From NCBI GenBank assembly GCA_945910005.1, contig OX246739.1:40381625-40445624 (forward strand): a stretch of 64,000 nt of DNA. The letters are read 5' to 3'. Below the pieces are notes generated by a model. It searched no databases. It saw only the letters and a list, made by a program, of their open reading frames with translations, and was not told the origin of the DNA. Positions 27,003-39,283 of this stretch are shown here, piece after piece. The stretch comes from Isoperla grammatica. Taxonomy: Eukaryota > Arthropoda > Insecta > Plecoptera > Perlodidae. The stretch's first letter is position 1; each line of letters starts with the position of its first letter. A program made the position numbers and the translations under genes.

Positions 27003-28059
27003 TTTGCTGTTCAAAATACAATAGTCCAGTAGTCCAGCCACTAACACACAATCATGTTATCCCAATAAACTCGGAAACAATTTGTCTACGCCAGTCCGTT
27101 TTGCCCCCAGACCGGTGATTGCTTGAAATGTTTCCTCAGCCGAACAGCGCAAGTAAGACCGCTCTAGGCTTATAGTGGCGCGAGGCGCTTACAATACGTG
27201 ACTGTTCCAATGTCTGGTAAGACCGCATCATTAGCAATCTGTGTATGCTGGACTAGAGGGTCGCTTTGATCTGACCCAACCTTTAGGTGTATATTGGGCC
27301 CGTACTTCCTTAGATAACGTGGTACAAGCCCGCCCGAAAGCTAACACTGTAGCAAACAGTACACCGGGTGACAGTAGTGGGCGGCGTAGGTCTGTGCTAA
27401 ATTGTCATAAACATTTAAAAAATGTGTTATATGAGGGAGTACAATTTTTCATGAAAATCAACGTTTTCATAAGAAACACAACGACAATAATGTATAAATG
27501 CTTGTGACCATGTGGTAGTGCGGGAGGGGGGGGGGGGGGGGGAGGGTGACTGGCATATTGTCGCTATTTGGTCAGTATCCCTGTCCGACAATGACTCATG
27601 GTCTGTGATGGTTTGTGTATGAATATATAATCGCGGTGGAACATGTGAAGGAATTGAGTGGTTACATATATATAGCCTTTGAGCTCACAACCAATCTGAG
27701 GATGATTCCTGCATTGGGCAGTTGGAAAACTGTTGTCTTATACTATGAATAAACGACAAACCATCATTCACCTTATGTTGCTATTTTGCTACCCCCCCCC
27801 CCCCTTACCCACCAGGATAACGGCCCATCCAAAATATTTGGTTTAGAATGGAATGATGTTTGACCTGTTGAGTGAAACGTTGTGAATAACAGGAATATGA
27901 TTACTGATTAGACATTGGAAAGCCAGGCCATATCATGTGTATTTTATATTTAAGTATGGTTACTACTCAGTAACGTCAGGTGATTGCATGACGAATATTA
28001 TTACTAAGATGGATACTGTTATTGTACCTCTTAATGAAATTCAATACGTTTTGTTTTGC

Positions 28060-28335
28060 TTTGTGCATGTGCTTGTGCTTTGTGCGCGCCTGTTTTTTCT
28101 GCGTGTGCATTGCTTTGTGCGTGTGCCTCTCTTTGTGCGAGTGCCTGTCTTTTCTGTGTGTGCGCCGGTGTTTGTGCGCACCTGTTTTTTCTGCGTGTGC
28201 ATTGCTTTGTGCGTGTGCCTATGTTTTCTGTGTGTGCCTGTGTTTTGTGCGTGTTTCTTGCTTTGTGCGTGTGCCTGTGTTTGTGCGTATGCCTATGTTT
28301 GTGCGTGTGCCTGTGTTTTCTGTGAGTGCCAATGT
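28060..28335. repeat. Degenerate GTGCGTGTGCCTTTGT tandem repeat
   Basis: Pyrimidine/GT-rich degenerate repeats with a longer duplication: the GTTTTTTCTGCGTGTGCATT block occurs at about 28090 and 28184. Cys-rich open frames across it are repeat translations. Confidence 0.85.
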
Positions 28336-28804
28336 GTTGTCTCGTAGGACGATCAGAGCCCTCTGGTTGTAATTAGTGGAGCGATGAAAGCTTTCTCGGT
28401 TCAAACGACCGAGTTTTCTGGAATTCTCTGCGGCCTCTCGTTCATTAGTTGATTGGCAGCCCGCCTGTTGCAATGAGCGCTACAGTTATTTCCGTCCATC
28501 GCAGGACGGTTGTAATTTGATATCAGCAGACACAAGGATATCACTGCCATGTTAACGCGAGGGTGGCGTCGTTCCTTTATAACCTAAACTCGCTGAAAAC
28601 TTAACGCTAGCAGCGAGCTGTGATTTCGGTTCTAGGAAACACTATTGACTTGTGAAGACAAGTACAACCAAGTAGATGAATTTAAGTTTATTATTGGATA
28701 CACTTGACATTTTTTGAAATTTAATTTAAACGACGACAATAGAAAGTGAATATTGGTTGAATATCCTACTGTCCTATAGTTACCATTTCTCCCGCTAGAA
28801 GGTT

Positions 28805-28960
28805 ACCCGGTTCATGTCTCTTGCCGCGCGGCAAGTAGATGCGCGGTAACCGTCACAGCGTTCGGTCGCGGTGCTGGAAGGCAGTGCAAGAGTTCAGGCA
28901 CAGTTCTGATTGGTCAGCGCGCATCAGCTTGCCGCGCGGCAAATGACATGGGAACCGGGC
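28805..28960. mobile_element. Foldback MITE with GC-rich palindromic ends
   Basis: CCCGGTTCATGTCTCTTGCC and its inverse GACATGGGAACCGGG bound the element. Both arms carry the self-palindrome TTGCCGCGCGGCAA. Confidence 0.8.
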
Positions 28961-29131
28961 ATTACGGTGCCGAATAGATGATTTTCAGAATTGATCTAGA
29001 AGGTCGTGATACACTTTTATCTAAGGGTCCTTGATAGTTATTATAAGTTAAGGTGCATTTTTCACTGTTGTGCATTATTGTCATTGAAGATCTAGAGGGC
29101 TGTGATTAGCTCTATCTAAGAGTCCTAGACC

Positions 29132-29392
29132 AATAGACCATTTTAAAAATGATCCACGTATCTATTCTTGTTCCTCGCACGGCCCCCTAAATCGTTACAA
29201 AAAACAACGTAGAACAATCAAACATGAGCTGTCAAATGTTATATCAAGGTTCATTGATGGACACAAGACCTTCATCTATTAACCTTGATTTCACATTTCT
29301 AATTGTTGTGTATTGTTGTTCTTGAAGATTTAGAGGACCGTGGGGAGAAACAAGAATAGATACCTAGATAATTTTTAAAATGGTCTATTCTG
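29132..29392. mobile_element. Diverged foldback MITE
   Basis: AATAGACCATTTTAAAAATG and TATCTATTCTTGTT recur inverted at 29340-29392, with arms of about 60 bp and roughly 80% identity. The arms also include the GGCCCCCTAAATC/GATTTAGAGGACC pair. Confidence 0.75.
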
Positions 29393-32319
29393 AAAAACGT
29401 CTATAGGAAATATGAACTCCAATGATGTGTTGATGAAGACGACCCTTTATTCATGTACGTCAGAGAGTGTACATATGTTTATGAATTAGTCAAGACCCAG
29501 AAAGTCCGAGTCTCAAAAGTGTGTGAGTTTGAATGTGTGGCCAACTCTAGACATGAATTCAACAGTTAGTTTGACTTGCATTCAATTCAATGTAAATATC
29601 ACTCCTCACCCGTGAACGGGACAACGTGAAAGCAAACGATATGTATATGTTTGTATACTGCATACAGTCAAACACTGCGGTAGACCTGTGAGGGAACACT
29701 ATTCTCGCATGCACGGGCACGACTGTGGTTGATGCTGTGTTGGGGGGGGGGGGGAGGGGGTTGGAACATTGCGGCAATGTTTTGTTGTGCTTGACGGATC
29801 GTACTCATGCTTCCGTGCCTCTAGATGACGAGTTTCAATATTCTTGTTAAAGTGAAATACTGATGTCATTAATAGCTTATATTCGTGCCTTGTTAAATAC
29901 ATTAATTGTGTTTAACACATAACTGAATGGATCAGTTGTTTTGTTCCCTCCCTATCTTAAGTAGTACAGTACAAATATGAAAACAATATAGTACGTATTG
30001 AGCTATGTCGAAACTAAAGTGAGAAATGTCAGCGAACCCGGCGCCTCCACCAACACACAGGATGTTTATTGTAACACATGAACCACTTTAGATACACGTT
30101 TGTTATTCACATATAATATATACACTGACAATACCTTTGACTTCGTATTAAACGTTTAAACGTAAGCATTAAATTACTGAACTGGCGAAATGTTGCATTT
30201 AGTTCTGGCCCGTGAAAGGTTGTTAATAAAAATTAAAAGTAAAGACACCAACATGTAACAATAGTAAAAGTGACAGTAATATTATTATATTACAATTTTT
30301 TGTTTGTTGTTTGGTATGGATGGAATGCCAACACTAACAAATTGAAATGTGAGGCGAACGTATTCTTCTCAAGGTCACCCCCAATATGGCAAGTGACAAA
30401 CATAATATTTCCCCCGTTCTTTGAAGCGAACAAGTTATTAAATAATCCAAGTGTTTTACGTGTTTATAGTGCTGGTCCCTCCAAAGCACACATTAAAACG
30501 AGGCCTTGTTTCATAGCCTCGTTAACTCCTAGTTTGGCCGTAAAGGTTTCTCAGCGCTGTGTGTATACAGCGGGGTTTAATAGCAACGCGAGGGTCGTTT
30601 CAACTAGCCATGGATTTATTAATGAGTTGTGTCTGACACGTCTGTTGTACATTATTCCGACACAACATTAAGTTCTTCAAGTCTTCTGTGCTGTAGCGGC
30701 CATGACGCGTAGACATATCACATTTACGTAGCGCGGTATAGGTTGAGACTGTGGTCTTTATATTGGCAAACAGTCCATGGTGTGTTTGTAATAAAGAATT
30801 CTTTAATACCGTGTTTGTTCATATATGTTCAGTTTAGAATTTAGGGTAATCTAAAATTTATTTTATCATTGCTAATTCTGACTGGATTTGGCATGGTGAT
30901 GATAAATGACTTCAAAGGGCGTATTTCTAATCAATTATTTTATTCAACAATTAATTATTAGCAATCAAATGCATGCAAGAGTGCACAAAGTGGTGTAAAA
31001 CTGTCCACATAATGAATACGTATAGAGCAGATAATAATAAATACATATTATATATATTGAATGATTATACTTTATTTCAATATATTTGGATTGTATTGTA
31101 TATACGCTTGACTTATGTCGGAGACTGTACATACGCCAGCAAGGTTGTTACCTCGGTGCTTTTATTCAGGTACAGTCACGTGTTTATTACGTACTCGGAT
31201 GTTCGATGTCAATATTGTTTGGCGCATAAAACCCAATAGATGAAAAAGCTTCTCGAAGTACTTTCATTTCTTCAGCGATATTGTCTTCGTCAAATAGCTT
31301 TTTAGAGCAAATGGAAGAGTATTCGTCACCTAAACGACTTATGAAGTACGGTGGTGCGAAGATGAATTTAACTATCTAGTCGTATGTGGAGACTTACGGT
31401 AAACCATATTATGACCAAACTTGACATCGGTTATATTTACTCTCATTAAAAAGTGGCAAGGTTGATCTTAATCATTATTACAATACAAATTACACAATTG
31501 TAATTGTAAAAGAGCTTACGATAAGCTTTCGAGAGGTGTCAATTCCTTGCGAATATTTGAGAGTGTATATGTTTTGCAACATATTATGTGTTTATGGCTA
31601 GTTTCGAAATAATATATCAGTTTTTTTTTTTTTATAATGCAAGTGTCATCATCAGGAGGTGGATCATAACCGAATTAAAATTTTGTGATATGGTATTATT
31701 ACTGAAGTGATTATCACCGCTTTACATTTAATTTGTATTATCAACTTTTTACAGTCCACAATAAAATGCCACATTTCGCCATGTCACTACTTTAATGTTT
31801 AATTTTTTAAAGATTCAGCCCAAGTTGTGAAAGCAATCTTCAGAAGAAATACATTACAAATACTTAAAAAAAAGTAACAATAACAACATATACAAATAAG
31901 TCATAGCCTTCTATGACCTCTCAAGTTTTGTTTCAGGTAGGCCATAGCTTATTTCTCTAACAAAAACTCTCAGTTTTTTGTTGGTTCTGGTGACCAACCC
32001 GATGTAGTAGGGTCAGAACTAGTAATAGTTTTAGATATACTATGTAAGTTATAATAAGTTTACACGTATACTATAATCCCAAACTGATAAGTTTTTGAAA
32101 GGCCATTAAAGCTTATATTTACCGGAAACGTAAAGCTGGTCAGTTCATAAATTACTATTTGGAAATTGCATTGTTACACACAATGTGCAATACAAATTTG
32201 TATAGTGGACAAAAATATTGATTGATATTAATATAAAAACCATGTGCAATGGTGGAGGTTCGGGGTTAGATGACATTTCTCATTTCATTTCGAAATAACT
32301 CAATAATATAGATTGCATT

Positions 32320-32580
32320 CCGGATTGATTGATTGATTGATTGATTAATGGGGCTTAACGTCCCATATTTTTGCAACAAAGGCTAATCGAGACGATGAGC
32401 GGGTGATAATGAAGATGAGAAAGATGATGATGAAGAATAAAGCCACATCCGAATCAGATCCATTGTACGTCGCGTAGGTCGTCATACGGGAGTCCAGCAA
32501 GGGAGGGCAGGGCCAAGTGGGAGGAGAAATATTCAGTGGATCAATTAACCATACCAAACCCCTTACATTCACTTTCTAGG
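32320..32580 (-). mobile_element. Second SINE type sharing the same 3' tail
   Basis: A (GATT)n tail and the GGCTTAACGTCCCATATTT/GCTAATCGAGACGATGAG block match the tail of the tRNA SINE. The body instead carries GGAGTCCAGCAAGGGAGGGC and CCAAGTGGGAGGAGAAAT, shared with 63090-63280. So at least two SINE types exchange or share a tail, presumably that of a partner LINE. Boundaries are approximate. Confidence 0.75.
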
Positions 32581-32592
32581 GGGGGTGAACGG

Positions 32593-32833
32593 CTATATAA
32601 AAGCTATAGAACAGCTATAGAGCAGCTATGAAACAGCTATAGAACAGCTATAGAAAAGCTATGAAACAACAGCTATAGAACAGCTATGAAATAGCTATGA
32701 AACAGCTATAGAACAGCTATAGAACAGCTATAGAACAGCTATAAAACAGCTATAGAACAGCTATAGATTAGCTATAAAGCAGATCTTAAATAGCTATGAA
32801 ACAGCTATAAAACAGCTATAGAACAGCTATGAG
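32593..32833. repeat. 11-bp AGCTATAGAAC satellite
   Basis: About twenty imperfect copies of an 11-bp unit AGCTATAGAAC, with variants AGCTATGAAAC and AGCTATAAAAC, follow a SINE-related block. Confidence 0.92.
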
Positions 32834-33265
32834 GAATGTCGTCCGTTGATGTTGCAGTAACACTGTGCATGAATGTATAATGCAATCAACCACGGTATGT
32901 GGGCATCACTGGCGCATAAAACGCGCAGTTCACAGCAATAACGCGTTTAAGCTTCTGCTTTGTAATGTGGAACACTCAACACACTTAACAGAGTGAAACA
33001 ACTGAATAATGAAGAGTATAATAGGAGCTTCACATATCAAACTAAATACCATGGATTTTAGTAAATTAAGGTCTCTACTCTCTTTGCACAACTAATGTAT
33101 TTTTAAAAGTTCCTCGTTACGAAAAAATATTTCATTTTCAAAAAATTAACTTCTACTTTAAACCACGTACTTGTAAAAGTTAGTATTTGTTCAGTTAAAA
33201 CAATGAAGGTAGGAAGTCAGAAGGTCGAACCATGAAGAAGACATCTATACGTGTCCTGTTGTAAC

Positions 33266-33390
33266 TAACTGACAAAGTAACTGTGTCCTATTAGGCGATG
33301 TCCAGTAAACCGCAGTTCCTATGCTCTAGGTTCGAGTCCTGTCTTGGGCAAAGGTGTTATGTGGCATAAATCATAAATTCACCATCATAT
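33266..33390 (+). mobile_element. Diverged tRNA-derived SINE copy
   Basis: It carries GTAAACCGCAGTTCC, the B-box-like GGTTCGAGTCC and TGTCTTGGGCA in the same order as the SINE at 35265, then decays into unrelated AT-rich sequence. No tail or target duplication was found. Confidence 0.7.
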
Positions 33391-33566
33391 ACATTTGCTT
33401 TCATTTCCAACCCACTCAGTTACAAGAAATATATATCAGCCACCCGTCATATCATTGATGATACGACGTAAAATCAAAAAACAATAGTTTGTTGTTCTCG
33501 AAATACATGGATGAATTGATTAAGTGTTATATGCACAGACAATTGTCTATGAAATTATTTTATTAC

Positions 33567-33755
33567 TTGATGATATTTGGGATTTTACGTCCCATATTTT
33601 TGCAACGAGGCTAATCGAGACGATGAGTGGGTGATTATGAGGATGAAGAAACGCCACATGACATCCATGCCTAAGCCAGGATTCGAACCTGGAACGCAGA
33701 GACCGCGGTTTACTAGACCAACGTCTAATCGACCTCAGCCAACTGCGTCGGCTTG
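33567..33755 (-). mobile_element. tRNA-derived SINE, minus strand
   Basis: Reverse copy of the family at 35265. The tail (GGGATTTTACGTCCC) is at the left, the B-box-like GGATTCGAACC near 33670, and the head with CAGCCAACTGCG at the right. TTTTATTAC flanks both sides (33558-33566 and 33756-33764) as a 9-bp target duplication. Sequence differs from the 35265 copy by several substitutions, so it is older. Confidence 0.9.
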
Positions 33756-34539
33756 TTTTATTACATTTATATATGTTCCATAAGAAAAACAAACTCCATA
33801 GCAACCATAAACTTATCCTACACTATACAGCTTTCCGCGGAGGTACAGAACAGTAATGCACAGTAATTGACCTAAACAGCTCTAGTCATGATTAATATCT
33901 GCACATAATATTATCACCATGATAATTATATAACCAAGCAATCAGATTATGCACATCATGGGGCAGTTTCCGTCACCCCAGTTGTCTTAATCTATTATTG
34001 GCCTCGTTTTAGCGATCAGTATTTTATGCGGGTTTTGAAAAGATACACACAGATTTTAGGAATGCATATAATAGTGGTTGTGAAGACTATAGTCTGAGTA
34101 ACTGTCAAAAACTCACTAAATTACTATATCAACAATAGGATCACATCACTTTCTGTTAGATTGCACCCAATCTACCGACACCTGCGCGTCCCTGCTACCA
34201 CTTATCTGTTTAGATTTGTATGCACTGAACGTGTACAGCACAAGATGAGTTACCCCGGCCACTTTGTCCCAACATGCTCATCACCTCGGTACTAATTAAA
34301 ACCAAGACACGTCACACATCAAAGTACTCGGGAACATGAAGATGTTGCATGATACGTCATTGCTTGTGCCGGCGCTTTGATCACTCTAGTAGTCAACAGT
34401 CTTGACTATAAACCACTCCGGTGGTTACTTGTTTGTCTAGTGGGTTTACTCTTGAATTCCAATGCAGAAAGTCCATGGTTTGATGCCCGGTTTTATCTGG
34501 GGTTTATAACATCAGAAATTGTCTTAAATTTGTGTCTTA

Positions 34540-34645
34540 TGTATACGTAAACGGGGACTTTGGAGCTTTCATAGCAATTCGAAGAACATAATAAATTGTA
34601 ATGTCACCCACTGAAAATCAGTTCTAGTAACTGAATGGGTACACA
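34540..34645 (+). repeat. Dispersed repeat shared with 9590-9702
   Basis: Second copy of the repeat at 9590. The upstream TCCATGGTTTGATGCCCGG at 34470 has a B-box-like look, so this may be the 3' part of another decayed SINE. Confidence 0.55.
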
Positions 34646-34780
34646 ATAAAAACAAATGGATTTGTTTATTTATTATATTTCGCCGAGTGTTTAAAGTAAG
34701 TTTAGTGTTTAAAAAGTAAAGTAAGTGTTTAAAGTAAGTTAATTGTGTACCCAAATATTTATGGTGGGCTCCCGATCTGG

Positions 34781-34884
34781 ATGTCGAAGAGCGCAGAGCA
34801 TCAAACGCACATCATCAACGAACCAATCAAAATCTGTGCTGCCGAACGCAGCTTCATTCTGATTGGTTCTGCGCTCTTCGACAT
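34781..34884. mobile_element. Foldback MITE immediately upstream of exon 2
   Basis: ATGTCGAAGAGCGCAGA at the left and its exact inverse at the right bound 104 bp; AACCAATCA and TGATTGGTT form inner pairs. It ends 86 bp before the exon 2 acceptor-adjacent exon start. Confidence 0.78.
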
Positions 34885-34970
34885 TCATGTATCGACTCAA
34901 AATCGAGGATTACAATGTAAACCCAGAGCAGGTTACACGAGTATTTCATATTTGCGTTCTCTTGTTACAG

Positions 34971-35066
34971 AGCGAATGAACGACATAGACGGGCTTGAAC
35001 CTGTGGCGTGTCAACCATGGACGTCTCGATTACCCAAGATGGCGCAACCAGATCTGGACTACATAG
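34971..35066 (+). CDS. Scyl2: SCYL2 local exon 2: activation-segment region
   Basis: The acceptor CTTGTTACAG and donor GTAAGC bound 96 nt. With one base from the preceding exon the frame reads ERMNDIDGLEPVACQPW, then TSRLPKMAQPDLDYI, and the last base completes an alanine codon with the next exon. This is the SCYL-specific insert before the APE motif, corresponding to the CLPNPEYLAPE region of vertebrate SCYL2. Phase matches both neighbours (1 in, 1 out). A foldback MITE ends 86 bp upstream and a young tRNA-derived SINE inserted about 200 bp downstream, so this small exon sits between two mobile insertions. An open frame runs through both splice sites but only this part is SCYL2-like. Confidence 0.92.
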
Positions 35067-35264
35067 GTAAGCCGCGTGTGTTATCACACATCCTTGTTGT
35101 AGATGCTCATGAGTTTGAGAGTAAAGACAGATTTACAAGAGATGTAATAATAAATGGTGAAACATTTAACAACCAAGCGGTTTTATAAAAGATCGGTATC
35201 GATAGCCACTTTATTTAGTAATCAGTGAATGTTTGAGCATTTTCATCGAGCTCTGGCCAAACAA

Positions 35265-35444
35265 TGGCGCAGTTGGCCGAGGTCGATTAGGCGTTGGTCT
35301 AGCAAACCGCGGTCTTCCAGGTTTGAATCCTGGCTTGGGCATGGATGTCATGTGGAGTTTTTTCATCCTCATAATCACCCACTCATCGTCTCGATTAGCC
35401 TCGTTGCAATAATATGGGTCGTAAAACCCCAAATATCATCATCA
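35265..35444 (+). mobile_element. tRNA-derived SINE, full-length, 13-bp target duplication
   Basis: The head has an A-box-like TGGCCGAGGTCG stretch and a B-box-like GGTTTGAATCC, giving an internal pol III promoter. The tail runs CGTCTCGATTAGCC, GGGTCGTAAAACCCC and ends in ATCATCATC. The target sequence TCTGGCCAAACAA is duplicated at 35252-35264 and 35445-35457, proving a retroposed insertion. It lies in intron 2, 198 bp after the exon 2 donor, in the sense direction. It is about 180 bp long and looks young. It carries no protein. Confidence 0.93.
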
Positions 35445-38400
35445 TCTGGCCAAACAACATGCACAAATATGCCGTGTTTACCATTGGCTTTGGCCCATTG
35501 CAATGAACTTTTGTTGGGAAATACATATAAAGAAAAAGGTTTGTCAGTCCAGACCAGCATTAAAACACTGTTGGCCAAGGTCGCACTTGGATCGAATGAG
35601 AGCTTCACCCACCTACAGTCTGATACTGACTGAGAGTTTGTGTGCGGCCAGAATTACGCCCAACTCTATAAACAATACTACGATCATGAGGGGAAATCAA
35701 GTGCAGGTTAAGCTGCGTTTTAAACCAACTTCGGGTAATAAAGTTTGATATGTCTTCCTTGACTCATATGTAAATGTAAAGTATGTCCGTAGCACTGTTT
35801 ACAGTGTTCTACGCGAAACAAGTGCCACAAATATCTTTGCGTGAATTTCAACTGTTCGGAAAGAGGGTGAAATGCTTTAAAATTTGTGAAGATTTATTTA
35901 AATACATGAAGTTTTAAAAGCTTTTATTTACTTTTTTTAATTTAAGAACGCTCCACCCTCTAAAGCCTTTAAGCCTCTAAACAAATTGCACGTACAATTT
36001 TACTGGCATGGCTTCAACAGGATAATGTGAGGTTTAATTGCTTGCATAGTGTCGCTCTCTAAGACATGTAGGGTAACTACACACACAAATGTTTCAGCTA
36101 CTCCTCTCTTGCACGGTGGATTACACTTGTCTGCAAAGCCCCGGGCAATTCAGCTCGGTAGACATACGTTGACTTTATCTAGAAGTCAAGTCCTTGGACA
36201 AGAAACTAAAACAACTTTGGGAACAGTATCATAAGTTACTGTATGTGTATGCCCATAAGTCCTACAAGCTGTACTGCCCTACTTACCTTTGCATGCATTG
36301 GCGAAGATTTCTACAACGTCCAACAAAGCACATTCTGAAGTGTTGTAGGTCTGCTGTGAACTTGAATCGATACAAGTGGCTCGGCGATAATTCGGACGTT
36401 CACTGGTTCAATTCAAAATCCTCAAAAAACCTAAATTAAGGGTTTTATGAAGGTTTTGATCAGCACAAACTGAATGGTGACATTGAGTTGTACAAATTTT
36501 GTTCAGATATTTTGTGTCTAACTATCATTACCTAGTTATGAAAAGGAAGCCAGATAACGCCGATGTACACCGCACAGCCGGCATTCCTCCAAATGCATTA
36601 TTATAATAATTATAGCTGACCATGTTGGCAGTAAATGCACTCATGGATATATTTAATTACAATATAATGTTCGTCTTGTTCAGTTATCGAGCACCTGCTG
36701 CTCGTTTATAACTACTTGAAGCGCGAAATGGCCACACCATGATGGGCCGCGCGCGCTTCGCTAGTCCAGTGTAAAATAGCTGGCGTGTAATTTGATAGAC
36801 ATTCTGTGTAAACGCGATTAATTTCAATCAAGAGATGCATTGTCCTCTAGTTTGTGTTCACTTCAAATGGTTGTAATAAAAACATGAATAGGTGTTCGTT
36901 AAGCTAAAGCCCGCCACAGAATCCAACTTGACCGGTTATATCGTAAATTGTTTTACACCCTTCCCTTATAGTTTAGCATAGAGTAGTTTGGTGAAACACT
37001 GTACTAAAACGGTCAATAATTAAATTTTGTGACATTAATTTTGTCCTAGGCACTAGGTTGTAATAATGTTATTACGTAGTAGTAATATTTAAATAATTCG
37101 CCCTAAATAAAACAAGAAATACTTTGTCTTTATGTTTGGGACTCAAACAAACTTTTTATTTTACAGTAATACAAAGTAAAATAACATTTTTGATAGCAGG
37201 ATTTAATTGTTGGCTTATGTGTCCTAAAATAGAAACACCTTAGTGTAGAATATTGTCGAGGGATCACATGGTAGGGTAACATCGAAGGTAACATAACTTT
37301 ATATTATGTCTCTATTCTCTAATCCCTATGTATTGTTTAATTTATCATAATGTTGGGTAGATATTTATTATTGTGGCTATTTGTTTATCTATTCAATTAT
37401 TTTAAGTTTTATTTCGTCTACGCATTACGGTTAGCTTTATAAGCAAGTACTACCAGTCAGTATGGTAATAAAATACCAACTAAGTGAACTGAAATGTAAT
37501 GGGTTGATTCCTTTATAAAACATTCGCACTTTATATCAAATCATTTGAAGCCCCTGAACTTGTGTTAACTTTCGTTCATATCATATCGGAAATCGTAGCA
37601 AGATTTTCCAATAAAACCATTAAGCCCCCCTTGCTCTGCATCTTACTACCATGCCCCGCCCAGCCCACCCTACTTTGTTACAGAAATAGCCTCGTTAACT
37701 TTCCTCGCAGTCGCAGTCTGCAGAGCGTGAGCGCATACAACTTAACTTCGAGCCGGAGCTTGACAATATTTGTTGGGTATATTGGCTTCGACAGCCGAGC
37801 AGCGAAAACAAGATGGCGGAAACTTTGGTAACACGTTGATATTAGTTAAATTATTTGATTTATGGCTCTGTTTCTGTGTTATTCCAGTTACGATTGACGC
37901 TTGCTAACGGTTTCAAGTCGTTAGTTTCATTTGGGTCTTTACTCAGTATTGTTTTGCAGTGAAATTCCTTCAACTCCAAATTTTATTCATAATAGAACGT
38001 CTAAGGTCTACGAGAAATAATTAATGATGTAGCTATTATTTTACTTCATTTAGAAGAACACTTAGGCCTAATTATAAATTTATAAAATTAATTAAATATG
38101 TATGTATGTTTCGTTTCTTTCTTCAAATTATTTAAATGTATTTCCATCACAATAACAACTTAACAACGTTAGGTTCTAAATAGTTCGTGGAAAGGGAGAT
38201 TGTCCCACGTTTTTCTTGCAACCCAGCTTTCCAGCGGATTTCTAGTTGTTTACAAAAAACCAGCCCGGTAACCGAAAACGGCTGGAGGATGATGATTTGA
38301 ACACGAACAAACGATTAATGCTTATCCACTTGTTCGTGAATTTTTTTCCAAACACAGTTGTGAGTGAATTTGTCGTGTAAAGTATTTCATGTCCAGTTTT

Positions 38401-39149
38401 CCAAACACGGTTGTGAGTGAATGTGTCAAGTAAGTCGTTAAAAGATGTTATTTATCACCAAGAAGCAAGTTGTCTACTGATACCATCCTGCACGGCTGCA
38501 CCTTCTCCCTCCTGTCTCCTGAAAACTTGAAAATCTTCGTTCCACTGAGAATGTGTTTCTTATAATATTTTTAATTATATATAAAAATTATTTTTCAAAC
38601 TATCGTGACGAACTTATCTTATTTACAATTTGTAATATTTCCAAGTGACCTATATTCTAGAAGGCTTAAAACGAGCGGGTAGTAGACATTAAACAATTGC
38701 GAGCTGTTCATTAACAACAAGAGAGACATATAGTGGCAACACTGTAAGTCTCACCAACAAGTGATTTAGATAATGGCAACACTGCATGTCCACACCAAGA
38801 TAATGGGACAGTACTAGGCCTCACCAACAAGTGTCGCGGCTTCATCCCGCTGCAACAGGTAGAAGTCACGTGACAGCTTCCCCTGCCAGCCAACTGTCTG
38901 GATCAATAGAGGAAGTGGGAGTCTAGTAATCAGGATAAACTACAGACCATGTTTCTAAATTAAATGGGTCCCTGGTGGATCAGAAGTAGCGTTTACAAGC
39001 AACGTAAGGATGGGTTGACTCGATGCGTTGCGGGGAGAGCTGGTCAGATAGACAGTCGCTTGTAGTGAGGTTGACAGCCTAACACAATAACAAGGGGCCG
39101 TCTATGCTCACACGCACACCCACACGCACACAGCCATGTTGTTCTCATT

Positions 39150-39260
39150 TGTCAAGCCCTTGTGGGCCCAAGATGAAACTAGGCAAGTAGGTCGTCTAAG
39201 AGGCGACAAAGGGGTTGTTACCTGATTCATCACCTTAATGTCATCATCATCATGAAGTAT
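39150..39260 (+). mobile_element. 5' fragment related to the second SINE type
   Basis: GTCGTCTAAGAGGCGACAAAG resembles GTCGGAAGAGGCGACAAAG at 63070, and GTGGGCCCAAGATGAAACTA precedes it. It ends in an ATCATCATCATC run about 20 bp before the 115-bp array begins, so the array abuts a retroposon fragment. Confidence 0.5.
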
Positions 39261-39283
39261 CATCAACGATCTCTGCTCTAAGT

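Larger units (their letters stand above)
35067..39283 (+). other. Intron 2, 5' part
   Basis: After the SINE at 35265 the sequence to about 39150 is AT-rich. It includes a short GC hairpin at 36718-36760 and an imperfect repeat of TGGCAACACTG and CTCACCAACAAGTG at 38730-38835. No gene seen. Confidence 0.75.

Noticed and set aside
28022..28372. Cys-rich small protein
   Set aside because: Cysteines come from the TGTGCG tandem repeat in three frames.
35265..35350. tRNA gene
   Set aside because: The box-like motifs belong to a SINE head with a common tail and target duplication; no cloverleaf acceptor stem closes.
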